6,297 bases of DNA from Pseudomonadota bacterium (GTDB lineage Bacteria > Pseudomonadota > Alphaproteobacteria > Rhizobiales > Phreatobacteraceae): positions 1-6,297 of the forward strand of contig JAEZGJ010000172.1 in the NCBI GenBank assembly GCA_023416965.1. Reading direction: 5' to 3'. Positions 1 to 5,707 of this stretch are shown one piece after another. Position numbers and translations under genes: made by a program. How positions within the stretch are numbered: position 1 is the stretch's first letter; each line of letters starts with the position of its first letter. Under the pieces are notes generated by a model. It did no database searches. It was not told the DNA's origin and saw only the letters and a list, made by a program, of their open reading frames with translations.

Positions 1-458
1 ACGAGGAGGCCCTGTTCCCGCCGCGCGAAGCCGAAGACGACGGCGTCGTGCAGGCCGGCGCGGGCAGCGACCCCGGCGATATTGGCCTCCTCGTCGTCAC
101 CCTTGCCGTGCAGGTGGATGGCGGCGGCGGCCACCTCGTTGCGCTCCAGCCGGTCGAGGCCGGTCTCCGACCCCTCGGCGAGAAGGGCGAGGCCTGAGAC
201 GGACTGCCTGAGGCTCCATTCCAGCAGGGGATCGTGACTGCCGCCGACGATGGGCGGCGCGGTTTCGGCGACGAAACCCTCGGGCCGGGCGAGGCCCGCC
301 GCCACCCAGCGGTCGAGGGCGGCGCGGGGGAAGAGCCACTTGCCGGTGACCTTGGAGCAGGGGACGGCGCCGTTCGCCACCAGTTCGTAGAGCTTGCGCT
401 CCTTCAGCCGGAGATAGGCGGCCGCTTCATCCGTGGTGAGGAAGACGTCATCCTGCAT
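1..458 (-). CDS. Excisionase-type HTH regulator with probable PBP-like sensor domain, 3' end cut off by window
   Basis: This is the first 152 codons of a minus-strand gene that runs off the left edge. It starts at the ATG read from 458 back to 456 and has no in-frame stop. Residues 7-52 look like an excisionase/MerR-type winged helix: LTTDEAAAYL, then LKERKLYELV, then VTGKWLFPRAALDRWV, the usual pattern of a helix-turn-helix plus a wing ending in an aromatic. From about residue 70 the protein resembles the periplasmic-binding-protein-like domain of one-component regulators (GGSHDPLLEW, then SGLALLAEGSETGLDRLERN, then AAAIHLHG). Regulators of this architecture are commonly found beside tungstate or molybdate transport genes, and this one is divergent from tupBCA. 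I infer that it senses tungstate or molybdate and controls the transporter. Whether it represses or activates cannot be seen. The frame reads well and is clearly coding, but the family assignment is from pattern memory. Confidence 0.85.
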   Translation of the reverse strand, partial: MQDDVFLTTDEAAAYLRLKERKLYELVANGAVPCSKVTGKWLFPRAALDRWVAAGLARPEGFVAETAPPIVGGSHDPLLEWSLRQSVSGLALLAEGSETGLDRLERNEVAAAAIHLHGKGDDEEANIAGVAARAGLHDAVVFGFARREQGLL

Positions 459-548
459 GTGTTTGCTCTGGACCGCATTTATTCCGGATTTGCTTGTCCC
501 TACGGAAAATCTGTAGATTGCGCAAGCATCTGCCCGGAGCCGCTCGCC
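459..548. promoter_or_regulatory. Divergent promoter/operator region between the regulator and tupBCA
   Basis: This 90-base gap is visibly richer in A and T than its surroundings, as expected for promoters. TTTGCT occurs as a direct repeat at 462-467 and 489-494. TGCTTG at 491-496 is matched in reverse by CAAGCA at 523-528. A perfect 8-base palindrome TTGCGCAA lies at 518-525, and CTAC/GTAG arms lie at 500-503 and 513-516. A weak plus-strand promoter could be TTGCTT (490-495) with TAGATT (514-519), 18 bases apart. If so, the palindrome would sit at or just after the -10 box, a typical repressor position. On the minus strand, an AATAAAT stretch near 478-484 could be part of the regulator's -10. 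The boxes are poor matches and are inferred by eye; that a control region lies here is secure from the divergent layout. Confidence 0.6.
536..539 (+). promoter_or_regulatory. Ribosome binding site deciding the tupB start
   Basis: GGAG lies 9 bases before the GTG at 549. It supports that GTG over the far upstream ATG at 234, which would make the permease overlap the divergent regulator almost entirely and add a long non-membrane extension. Confidence 0.55.
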
Positions 549-1250
549 GTGGACCTCGCCCAGTCCTTCAGCGCCGCCATCGCGCTCATCCTCGGCGGCG
601 ACCCGGCCTTCCTCGCCATCGTCGGCCTGTCGCTGACGGTGACGCTGTCGGCGGTGACCGTCGCCGCCGTCGTCGGTCTGCCGCTCGGGGCGCTGCTGGC
701 CCTGGCGCGCTTTCCGGGTCGCGGCGCCGTCATCGTGCTGGTCAATGCCCTGATGGGGCTGCCTCCGGTCGTGGCCGGCCTGCTCGTCTTCCTCGTCCTG
801 TCACGGTCCGGGCCTCTCGGCCCCCTCGGTCTTCTCTTCACGCCGACAGCCATGGTGGTGGCGCAGACGCTTCTCGTCCTGCCCATCGTGATCGCCATCA
901 CCCGCCAGCTCACCGAGGACCTGAACGGCGAATACCGCGAGCACCTCGCCTCCCTCGGCCTGATGGGCTTCAGGGCCATCCCCACCCTGCTCTGGGACGG
1001 GAGGTTCGCCCTCGCCACCGCCATCCTCGCCGGGTTCGGGCGGGCGAGCGCCGAGGTCGGCGCGGTGCTCATCGTCGGCGGCAACATTGCCGGCTACACC
1101 CGCACCATGACCACCACCATCGCGCTGGAGACCTCCAAGGGTGACCTGCCGCTGGCACTCGGCCTCGGCATCGTGCTGATCCTGCTGACCCTCGCCATCA
1201 ACTCCGTGACCTATGGCGCGAGCCGCGTCGGCGCGCGCTTCGCGGGATGA
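549..1250 (+). CDS. tupB: Tungstate ABC transporter permease TupB
   Basis: This is the membrane channel of a tungstate importer, 233 residues, in the inner membrane, working with the ATPase and binding protein that follow. Hydrophobic segments lie near residues 20-53, 60-84, 100-118, 153-176 and 200-218, about five helices as usual for TupB. The cytoplasmic loop that contacts the ATPase is around residues 128-150 (EYREHLASLGLMG). It is followed by GRASAEVGA (164-172) and VGGNIAGYTRTMTTTIALET (176-195), which are hallmarks of the TupB/WtpB-type permease. The frame stays open upstream to an ATG at 234, but that stretch is antisense to the regulator and lacks membrane character. The GTG at 549 with GGAG before it gives a normal-length protein. 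The stop overlaps the tupC start by 4 bases. Tungstate rather than molybdate is inferred from family resemblance. Confidence 0.9.
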   Translation: MDLAQSFSAAIALILGGDPAFLAIVGLSLTVTLSAVTVAAVVGLPLGALLALARFPGRGAVIVLVNALMGLPPVVAGLLVFLVLSRSGPLGPLGLLFTPTAMVVAQTLLVLPIVIAITRQLTEDLNGEYREHLASLGLMGFRAIPTLLWDGRFALATAILAGFGRASAEVGAVLIVGGNIAGYTRTMTTTIALETSKGDLPLALGLGIVLILLTLAINSVTYGASRVGARFAG

Positions 1251-1984
1251 GCGGCATGCGCGATACCCTCTCCGTCCTGCCGCTGACGGTGGCGGACCTC
1301 GTCTTCGAGGCGGGCGGGAAGCGGCTGGTCGACCACATCGGCTTCACCCTGCCGCGGGGCGGGCTGACCGCGCTGATCGGGCCGAACGGCTCGGGCAAGT
1401 CGCTGACGCTGCGGCTCTGCCACGGGCTGCTGACGCCGACCGGCGGCTCGGTCTCCTGGGCGGCGGAGGGCGGCGCCATCGCCGGGGGAAAGCGCCACGC
1501 CATGGTGTTCCAGAAGCCTGTCATGCTGCGCCGCTCGGCCCGCGCCAACATCCTGCACGCCCTGGCGGCTGCGGGGTTCGCCCGCGGCGACCGGGCGTCG
1601 CGCTGCGCCGAGGCACTGGAGCGCTTCGGGCTCGCCGGCCTCGCGGAACGGCCGGCGCGGCTGATGTCGGGCGGGGCGCAGCAGCGCCTCGCCATCGCGC
1701 GCGCGTGGGCGCTGCGCCCGCAGGTGCTCTTCCTCGACGAGCCGACCTCCCAGCTCGACCCCGGCGCCACCCGGCAGATCGAGGAGATGCTGGCGGTGCT
1801 GAGGGGGGAGGGCATGACGCTGGTCATGGCCACCCACGACATGGGCCAGGCGCGCCGGCTCGCCGACCGGGTGCTGTTTCTCCATAGGGGCCGCCTCGTC
1901 GAGGATGCGCCGGCGCGCGCCTTCTTCGAAGGGCCGGCGAGCCCCGAAGCCCGCGCCTTCATCGCCGGGGACATCGTCTGGTGA
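1247..1984 (+). CDS. tupC: Tungstate ABC transporter ATP-binding protein TupC
   Basis: This is the ATPase that powers uptake, 245 residues, on the cytoplasmic face of the TupB dimer. All ABC motifs are present: Walker A GPNGSGKS (45-52), Q-loop VFQKP (87-91), signature LMSGGAQQR (139-147), Walker B VLFLDEP (160-166), D-loop SQLD (168-171) and the switch histidine H197 in ATHD. The signature has MSGGA in place of the common LSGGQ, a conservative variation. There is no long C-terminal regulatory domain of the kind in ModC, so any sensing must come from elsewhere, probably the divergent regulator. The ATG overlaps the tupB stop (ATGA), which suggests translational coupling; a second ATG three codons later (1256) is a possible alternative start. 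The gap to tupA is 25 bases. Confidence 0.92.
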   Translation: MSGMRDTLSVLPLTVADLVFEAGGKRLVDHIGFTLPRGGLTALIGPNGSGKSLTLRLCHGLLTPTGGSVSWAAEGGAIAGGKRHAMVFQKPVMLRRSARANILHALAAAGFARGDRASRCAEALERFGLAGLAERPARLMSGGAQQRLAIARAWALRPQVLFLDEPTSQLDPGATRQIEEMLAVLRGEGMTLVMATHDMGQARRLADRVLFLHRGRLVEDAPARAFFEGPASPEARAFIAGDIVW

Positions 1985-1996
1985 GGGCGCAGACCG

Positions 1997-2003
1997 AAAG
2001 GAG
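1997..2003 (+). promoter_or_regulatory. Strong ribosome binding site for tupA
   Basis: AAAGGAG, 6 bases before the GTG at 2010, is the best Shine-Dalgarno sequence in the window. It fixes the tupA start at that GTG rather than the ATG at 1905 inside tupC. A strong site suits a binding protein needed in excess over its membrane partners. Confidence 0.75.
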
Positions 2004-2009
2004 ACGACC

Positions 2010-2867
2010 GTGCTGACCAGACGGCATCTGCTGGCTGCGACGGCCGCCCTGTTCGCCTGCGGCACCACCGCCCCGGCGCAGATCTCCCGTCCGGCGCCGG
2101 CACCCGGGACGCGATTCATCACGGTGGCGTCCACCACCTCGACGGTCGATTCCGGTCTGTTCAACCATCTGCTGCCGCTGTTCCGGGCGAAGACCGGCAT
2201 CGAGGTGCGCGTCATCAGCCAGGGCACCGGACAGGCGCTGGACACCGGACGGCGGGGGGATGCGGACGTGGTCTTCGTGCACGCGCGCGAGGCCGAGGAG
2301 GCCTTCGTCGCCGGCGGCTTCGGCGGGCCGCGCCGCCCGGTCATGTACAACGACTTCGTTCTGATCGGGCCGAAGTCCGACCCGGCGGGGATCTGGGGCT
2401 CGCGCGACATCGCCGCGGCGCTCACCGTCATCCAGACGAAGGCTGCGCCCTTCGTGTCGCGGGGCGACCGTTCCGGCACCCACCAGGCCGAACTCGCGCT
2501 GTGGCGGGCGGCCGGCATCGACCTCTCCGCCAGCCGCGGCAGCTGGTACCGCGAGATCGGCCAGGGCATGGGGGCTGCCCTCAACACGGCCGGCGGCATG
2601 AGCGCCTACGTCCTTTCCGACCGCGCTACCTGGCTGTCCTTCCGCAACCGCGGCGATCTCGACATCCTCGTCGAAGGCGACCGGCGCCTGTTCAACCAGT
2701 ACGGCATCATGCTGGTGAACCCGCAGCGCCACCCGCACGTGAAACAGGCCGAGGCCCAGGCCTTCATCGACTGGATCGTCGGGCCCGAGGGCCAGAAGGC
2801 GATCGCCGATTTCGGGATCAACGGCCAGCAGCTCTTCTTTCCCAACGCCTCCGATCCGGGCGCCTGA
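2010..2867 (+). CDS. tupA: Tungstate-binding periplasmic protein TupA
   Basis: This is the substrate-binding protein of the importer, 285 residues, exported to the periplasm. The N-terminus has TRRHLL (3-8), a hydrophobic stretch and APAQ (21-24), so a signal peptide is clear. The twin arginine with TRRxLL resembles a Tat signal, while LFAC (14-17) is a loose lipobox, so the export route and anchoring are uncertain. The mature part opens with ITVASTTSTVDSG (37-49), the TupA oxyanion-site motif. SRGDRSGTHQAE (150-161) holds the arginine and threonine expected to contact the ligand in this family. The C-terminal part (QYGIMLVNP, then WIVGPEGQKAIADF) is typical of the family. The GTG start is chosen from the strong ribosome site before it. 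The gene is last in the operon, after permease and ATPase, whereas the binding protein often comes first. Confidence 0.92.
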   Translation: MLTRRHLLAATAALFACGTTAPAQISRPAPAPGTRFITVASTTSTVDSGLFNHLLPLFRAKTGIEVRVISQGTGQALDTGRRGDADVVFVHAREAEEAFVAGGFGGPRRPVMYNDFVLIGPKSDPAGIWGSRDIAAALTVIQTKAAPFVSRGDRSGTHQAELALWRAAGIDLSASRGSWYREIGQGMGAALNTAGGMSAYVLSDRATWLSFRNRGDLDILVEGDRRLFNQYGIMLVNPQRHPHVKQAEAQAFIDWIVGPEGQKAIADFGINGQQLFFPNASDPGA

Positions 2868-2870
2868 GAC

Positions 2871-2899
2871 CTGTGCGGCGCTGCCGGTCGTGCTAGGGT
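2871..2899 (+). promoter_or_regulatory. Possible weak promoter for fdhD-mobA
   Basis: The 60-base gap between tupA and fdhD holds CTGTGC (2871-2876) and, 17 bases on, TAGGGT (2894-2899) within the string TGCTAGGGT. The spacing fits a sigma-70-type promoter with a leader of about 20 bases, but both boxes match poorly. No terminator hairpin with a T run is seen in the gap, so read-through from tupA is equally possible. Confidence 0.25.
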
Positions 2900-2927
2900 C
2901 GCCGCCCCGAAAGCCGCCGCCGGTGCC

Positions 2928-3800
2928 ATGTCCCGTTCCGCTCCGCTGATCGTCCCGAACCCCGCCGATCCCCGCCTCACCCAGCGGGTGACCGGCGTCA
3001 ACGAACGTGGCGAGCGGATCGAGACCTCGGTGACGGTGGAGCGGCCCCTGACGCTCTATCTGAACGCCCAGGAGATCGTCACGATGATGACGATCGGCGA
3101 CTATCCCGACTATCTCGCCATCGGCTATCTGCTCAACCAAAACATGCTGAAGCCCGACGACGTGGTGACGGGCGTCGACTATGACGAGGACCTCGAAGTG
3201 GTGGTGGTGCGCACCGAGGCGCACACCAATTTCGAGGAGAAGCTGAAGAAGCGCACGCAGACCTCGGGCTGCGCCCAGGGCACGGCCTTCGGCGACCTGA
3301 TGGAGGCGCTCTCGGAGATCACGCTGCCGAAGGCGGAGTTCCGGACGTCCTGGCTCTACCGGCTGACCCACGCCATCAACACCATGCCCTCGCTCTATCT
3401 CGAGGCCGGCGCCATCCACGGCTGCGTGCTTTGCCGCGAGGACCAGCCGCTGGTCTATATGGAGGACGTCGGCCGCCACAATGCGGTGGACAAGATCGCC
3501 GGCTGGATGTTCCGCCACGGCGAGAGCGGCGCCGACAAGATCTTCTACACGACGGGACGGCTGACCTCGGAAATGGTCATCAAGACCGTGCGCATGGGCA
3601 TTCCCATCCTCGTGTCGCGCTCCGGCTTCACCGCCTGGGGCGTCGAGCTGGCGCGCCAGTGCGGGCTGACGCTGATCGGGCGGGCCAAGGGCAAGCGCTT
3701 CGTGGCGCTGGCCGGCGAGGACCGCATCGTCTTCGACCAGGACCTCGCCTATGTCGAGGAGGAGAGCGCCCGCCACAGGCGCAAGGGCGCGGAGGACTGA
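2928..3800 (+). CDS. fdhD: Formate dehydrogenase accessory sulfurtransferase FdhD, variant lacking the usual CxxC
   Basis: FdhD passes sulfur from a cysteine desulfurase to the bis-MGD cofactor of formate dehydrogenases in the cytoplasm. This protein has 290 residues, about normal length. Family marks are IGYLLNQ (65-71), EDVGRHNAVDKI (179-190), TTGRLTSEMVIK (208-219), SRSGFTAWGVELA (230-242) and the C-terminal GLTLIGRAKGKRF (246-258). The known E. coli enzyme uses a CxxC on a flexible loop. Here that place reads SGCAQG (113-118), with only C115. A separate CVLC sits at 166-169, just before the EDVGRHN motif, where the usual protein has no cysteine pair that I recall. The start ATG has no clear Shine-Dalgarno; the protein begins sensibly there and no better start is seen. 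mobA follows after 4 bases. It may belong to a distinct FdhD subgroup; the family itself is certain. Confidence 0.93.
   Translation: MSRSAPLIVPNPADPRLTQRVTGVNERGERIETSVTVERPLTLYLNAQEIVTMMTIGDYPDYLAIGYLLNQNMLKPDDVVTGVDYDEDLEVVVVRTEAHTNFEEKLKKRTQTSGCAQGTAFGDLMEALSEITLPKAEFRTSWLYRLTHAINTMPSLYLEAGAIHGCVLCREDQPLVYMEDVGRHNAVDKIAGWMFRHGESGADKIFYTTGRLTSEMVIKTVRMGIPILVSRSGFTAWGVELARQCGLTLIGRAKGKRFVALAGEDRIVFDQDLAYVEEESARHRRKGAED
3791..3795 (+). promoter_or_regulatory. Ribosome binding site deciding the mobA start
   Basis: GGAGG at the very end of fdhD lies 9 bases before the GTG at 3805. It favours this GTG over the in-frame ATG at 3751, which lies inside fdhD and would add 18 arginine- and alanine-rich residues foreign to the family. 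Confidence 0.6.
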
Positions 3801-3804
3801 CGGC

Positions 3805-4431
3805 GTGGCCCACCCCGAAACCCTCGGCGTGCTGCTGGCGGGCGGCCTCGCCCGGCGCATGGGCGGCGGCGACAAGCCGCTGAAGACGCTTGGCGGTATC
3901 ACCCTGCTCGACCGGGCGGTGGCGCGTCTTGCCCCGCAATGCGACGGCCTCATCGTCAACGCCAACGGCGATCCCGCCCGTTTCGCCGGTCTCGGCCTGC
4001 CGGTGGTGGCCGACACCGTGGAGGGCTTCGCCGGACCGCTCGCCGGGGTGCTCGCGGCGCTCGAATGGATGGCGGCGCACCGGCCGCAGACCGGCTGGCT
4101 CTTGTCCATCCCGACGGATTCGCCCTTCCTCCCCGTGGACCTCGTCGCCCGGCTGCATGAGGCGCGGGAGGCGGAGGGAAAGCTGCTCGCCTGCGCCCGC
4201 TCGGGCGACCAGACCCATCCGGTGGTGGGGCTCTGGCCGGTCTCGCTGGCGGCGGACCTGCGCCATGCGCTCGTCGTCGAGGACCTGCGCAAGATCGACC
4301 GCTGGACGGCGCGCCACGGCATCGCCGAGGCGACCTGGCCGACGGCGCCCTACGACTCCTTCTTCAACGCCAACAGCCCGGACGACCTCGCCGAGGCGGA
4401 GACCATCCTCGCCCGGCACCCCGGCGCCTGA
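3805..4431 (+). CDS. mobA: Molybdenum cofactor guanylyltransferase MobA
   Basis: MobA joins GMP from GTP to molybdopterin cofactor, making the guanine dinucleotide form used by formate dehydrogenases and other DMSO-reductase-family enzymes; it acts in the cytoplasm. The 208 residues are of usual length. The nucleotide-binding loop LLAGGLARRMGGGDKPL (10-26) is intact, including the lysine K24. VNANGD (51-56), FAGPLAGV (75-82) and IPTDSPFLP (102-110), whose D105 should bind magnesium, follow in the expected order. YDSFFNANSPDDL near the C-terminus is also a family signature. The GTG start is 4 bases after the fdhD stop with GGAGG before it, so the two are surely cotranscribed. The gene converges on moeA with 3 bases between the stops. 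Its usual partner mobB is on the other strand. Confidence 0.95.
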   Translation: MAHPETLGVLLAGGLARRMGGGDKPLKTLGGITLLDRAVARLAPQCDGLIVNANGDPARFAGLGLPVVADTVEGFAGPLAGVLAALEWMAAHRPQTGWLLSIPTDSPFLPVDLVARLHEAREAEGKLLACARSGDQTHPVVGLWPVSLAADLRHALVVEDLRKIDRWTARHGIAEATWPTAPYDSFFNANSPDDLAEAETILARHPGA

Positions 4432-4438
4432 GACTCAG
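4428..4438. repeat. 11-base palindrome containing both convergent stop codons
   Basis: CTGAG-A-CTCAG is a perfect inverted repeat around one base. The mobA stop TGA (4429-4431) lies in the left arm and the moeA stop (4435-4437, minus strand) in the right arm, so each gene reads the same CTGAG at its end. The arms do not extend further and no T run follows, so this is not a convincing terminator. Confidence 0.7.
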
Positions 4439-5703
4439 CGGAGCAGGGCGTAGGAGAGGAAGGCGACGGTGTCGCCGGGGGCGACGCGCTCGACTGCCTC
4501 GGGCAGTTCGACGAGGCCGTCCGTCTCGGTCAGCGAGGTGATGACGCCGGCGCCGTCGCGCGGATGCTTCACCGCCTCGACAGCGCCGTCGGCGCCGCGC
4601 TTCAGCGCGACCCGCACATATTCCCGCCGTCCCGCCTTCTTCCTGTAGGCGAAGGCACATCGGACGGGGAGCGCCAGCGGCCGCTCCGGGGCGCCGCCCG
4701 CCAGCACGGTGAGGAACGGCCTGACGACATGGGCGAAGGTGACGAAGACGGCCACGGGATTGCCCGGCAGGCCGATGAAGGCCGCCGCCTCCCCGGACTT
4801 GCCCGAGGGGATCACACCCATGGCCACCGGCCGACCCGGCTTGATGGCGAGACGCCAGAAGGTGAGGGAGCCGACCTCTTCCACCGCCGCCTTGACGTGA
4901 TCCTCCTCGCCCGTGGAAACGCCGCCCGAAGTGAGGATGAGATCGTGGATGCCGGCCGCCTCGCCGAGGGCTGCGGAAATGGCGGCGCGGTCGTCGGGAA
5001 GGATGCCGAGGTCGGTGACATCAGCGCCCAGCCGGCGCAGCAGGGCCTGAAGCATGAAGCGGTTGGAATCGTAGAGCTGCGCCGGGCCGAGAGCCGCCCC
5101 CGGCGAGACGATCTCGTTGCCGGTGGAGAAGACGGCGACGCGCACGCGGCGGCGGACGGCGAGCCGGGTGACGCCGAGGGCCGCCGCCAGCGCGATGGTC
5201 TCTGGCGCCATCATGCGGCCGGAGGAGAGCGCCCGGTCGCCTGCTGGCAGATCCTCGCCCGCCGGGCGGCAATTGGCGCCGGCGGAGAGGCCGGGCGGCA
5301 GGATCACCTGATCGCCGTCGAGGCGCACGTCCTCCTGCATGAAGACCGTATCGCAGCCGGCGGGCATGGGGGCGCCGGTGAAGATGCGGACCGCCTCCGC
5401 CGCGCGGGCCGCTGCGGCCGCGGCCCCTGCGGGCACGCGGGAGCCGACGGTGAGGCGCGTCTCGGCTGCCGGCGTCAGGTCGGCGTAGCGCACCGCGTAG
5501 CCGTCCACGGCCGAATTGAAGAAGGGCGGCAGGCTGACGTGGGCGACGAGGTCCTTGGCGAGGATGCGGCCGTCGGCTTCGAGGAGCGACACGATCTCGG
5601 TCTCGGCGACCGGCCTCAGGCCCTCGCCGACGCGGGCGAGCGCCTCCTCGACGGAGAGGAGCTGGCCACCGAAGGCGAACTGGTCGGAGGAGAGCTGGGC
5701 CAT
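4435..5703 (-). CDS. moeA: Molybdopterin molybdenumtransferase MoeA
   Basis: MoeA inserts the metal oxyanion into adenylylated molybdopterin in the cytoplasm. The protein has 422 residues, close to the family norm. Motifs in order are PPFFNSAVDGYAVR (59-72), IFTGAPMPAGCDTVFMQED (107-125), NCRPAGEDLPAG (144-155), STGNEIV (193-199), YDSNRFML (211-218), LGILPDD (232-238), TSGGVSTGEEDHVK (258-271), IKPGRPVAMG (287-296) and GLPGNPVAV (311-319). A C-terminal beta domain follows. The equivalents of the E. coli catalytic acids appear kept (D67, D151, E197, D237, D268), but F62 and R284 stand where E. coli has Asp and Lys. The start at 5703 is chosen because the frame upstream of it is antisense-like proline-rich shadow overlapping mobB. 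It lies 4 bases after the mobB stop, without a clear Shine-Dalgarno, so translation is probably coupled to mobB. Confidence 0.95.
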   Translation of the reverse strand: MAQLSSDQFAFGGQLLSVEEALARVGEGLRPVAETEIVSLLEADGRILAKDLVAHVSLPPFFNSAVDGYAVRYADLTPAAETRLTVGSRVPAGAAAAAARAAEAVRIFTGAPMPAGCDTVFMQEDVRLDGDQVILPPGLSAGANCRPAGEDLPAGDRALSSGRMMAPETIALAAALGVTRLAVRRRVRVAVFSTGNEIVSPGAALGPAQLYDSNRFMLQALLRRLGADVTDLGILPDDRAAISAALGEAAGIHDLILTSGGVSTGEEDHVKAAVEEVGSLTFWRLAIKPGRPVAMGVIPSGKSGEAAAFIGLPGNPVAVFVTFAHVVRPFLTVLAGGAPERPLALPVRCAFAYRKKAGRREYVRVALKRGADGAVEAVKHPRDGAGVITSLTETDGLVELPEAVERVAPGDTVAFLSYALLR

Positions 5704-5707
5704 GGCG

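Noticed and set aside
234..548. Long N-terminal extension of the tupB frame
   Set aside because: It is antisense to the clearly coding regulator, has no membrane character, and the GTG at 549 with GGAG before it gives the normal family length.
1905..2009. Upstream ATG start for tupA inside tupC
   Set aside because: It would bury the signal peptide behind 35 basic and polar residues; the AAAGGAG and GTG at 2010 place the signal peptide at the N-terminus.
1211..2599. Minus-strand frame of 462 codons opposite tupC and tupA
   Set aside because: It is the shadow of real genes, with no recognisable domain and a composition typical of antisense GC-rich frames.
1959..4322. Very long minus-strand open frame of 787 codons opposite tupA, fdhD and mobA
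   Set aside because: It is low-complexity, rich in Arg, His, Gly and Ala, and mirrors three recognisable genes. Such frames are common in GC-rich DNA.
4420..4445. Rho-independent terminator between mobA and moeA
   Set aside because: The palindrome has only 5-base arms around a single base and no T run on either strand.
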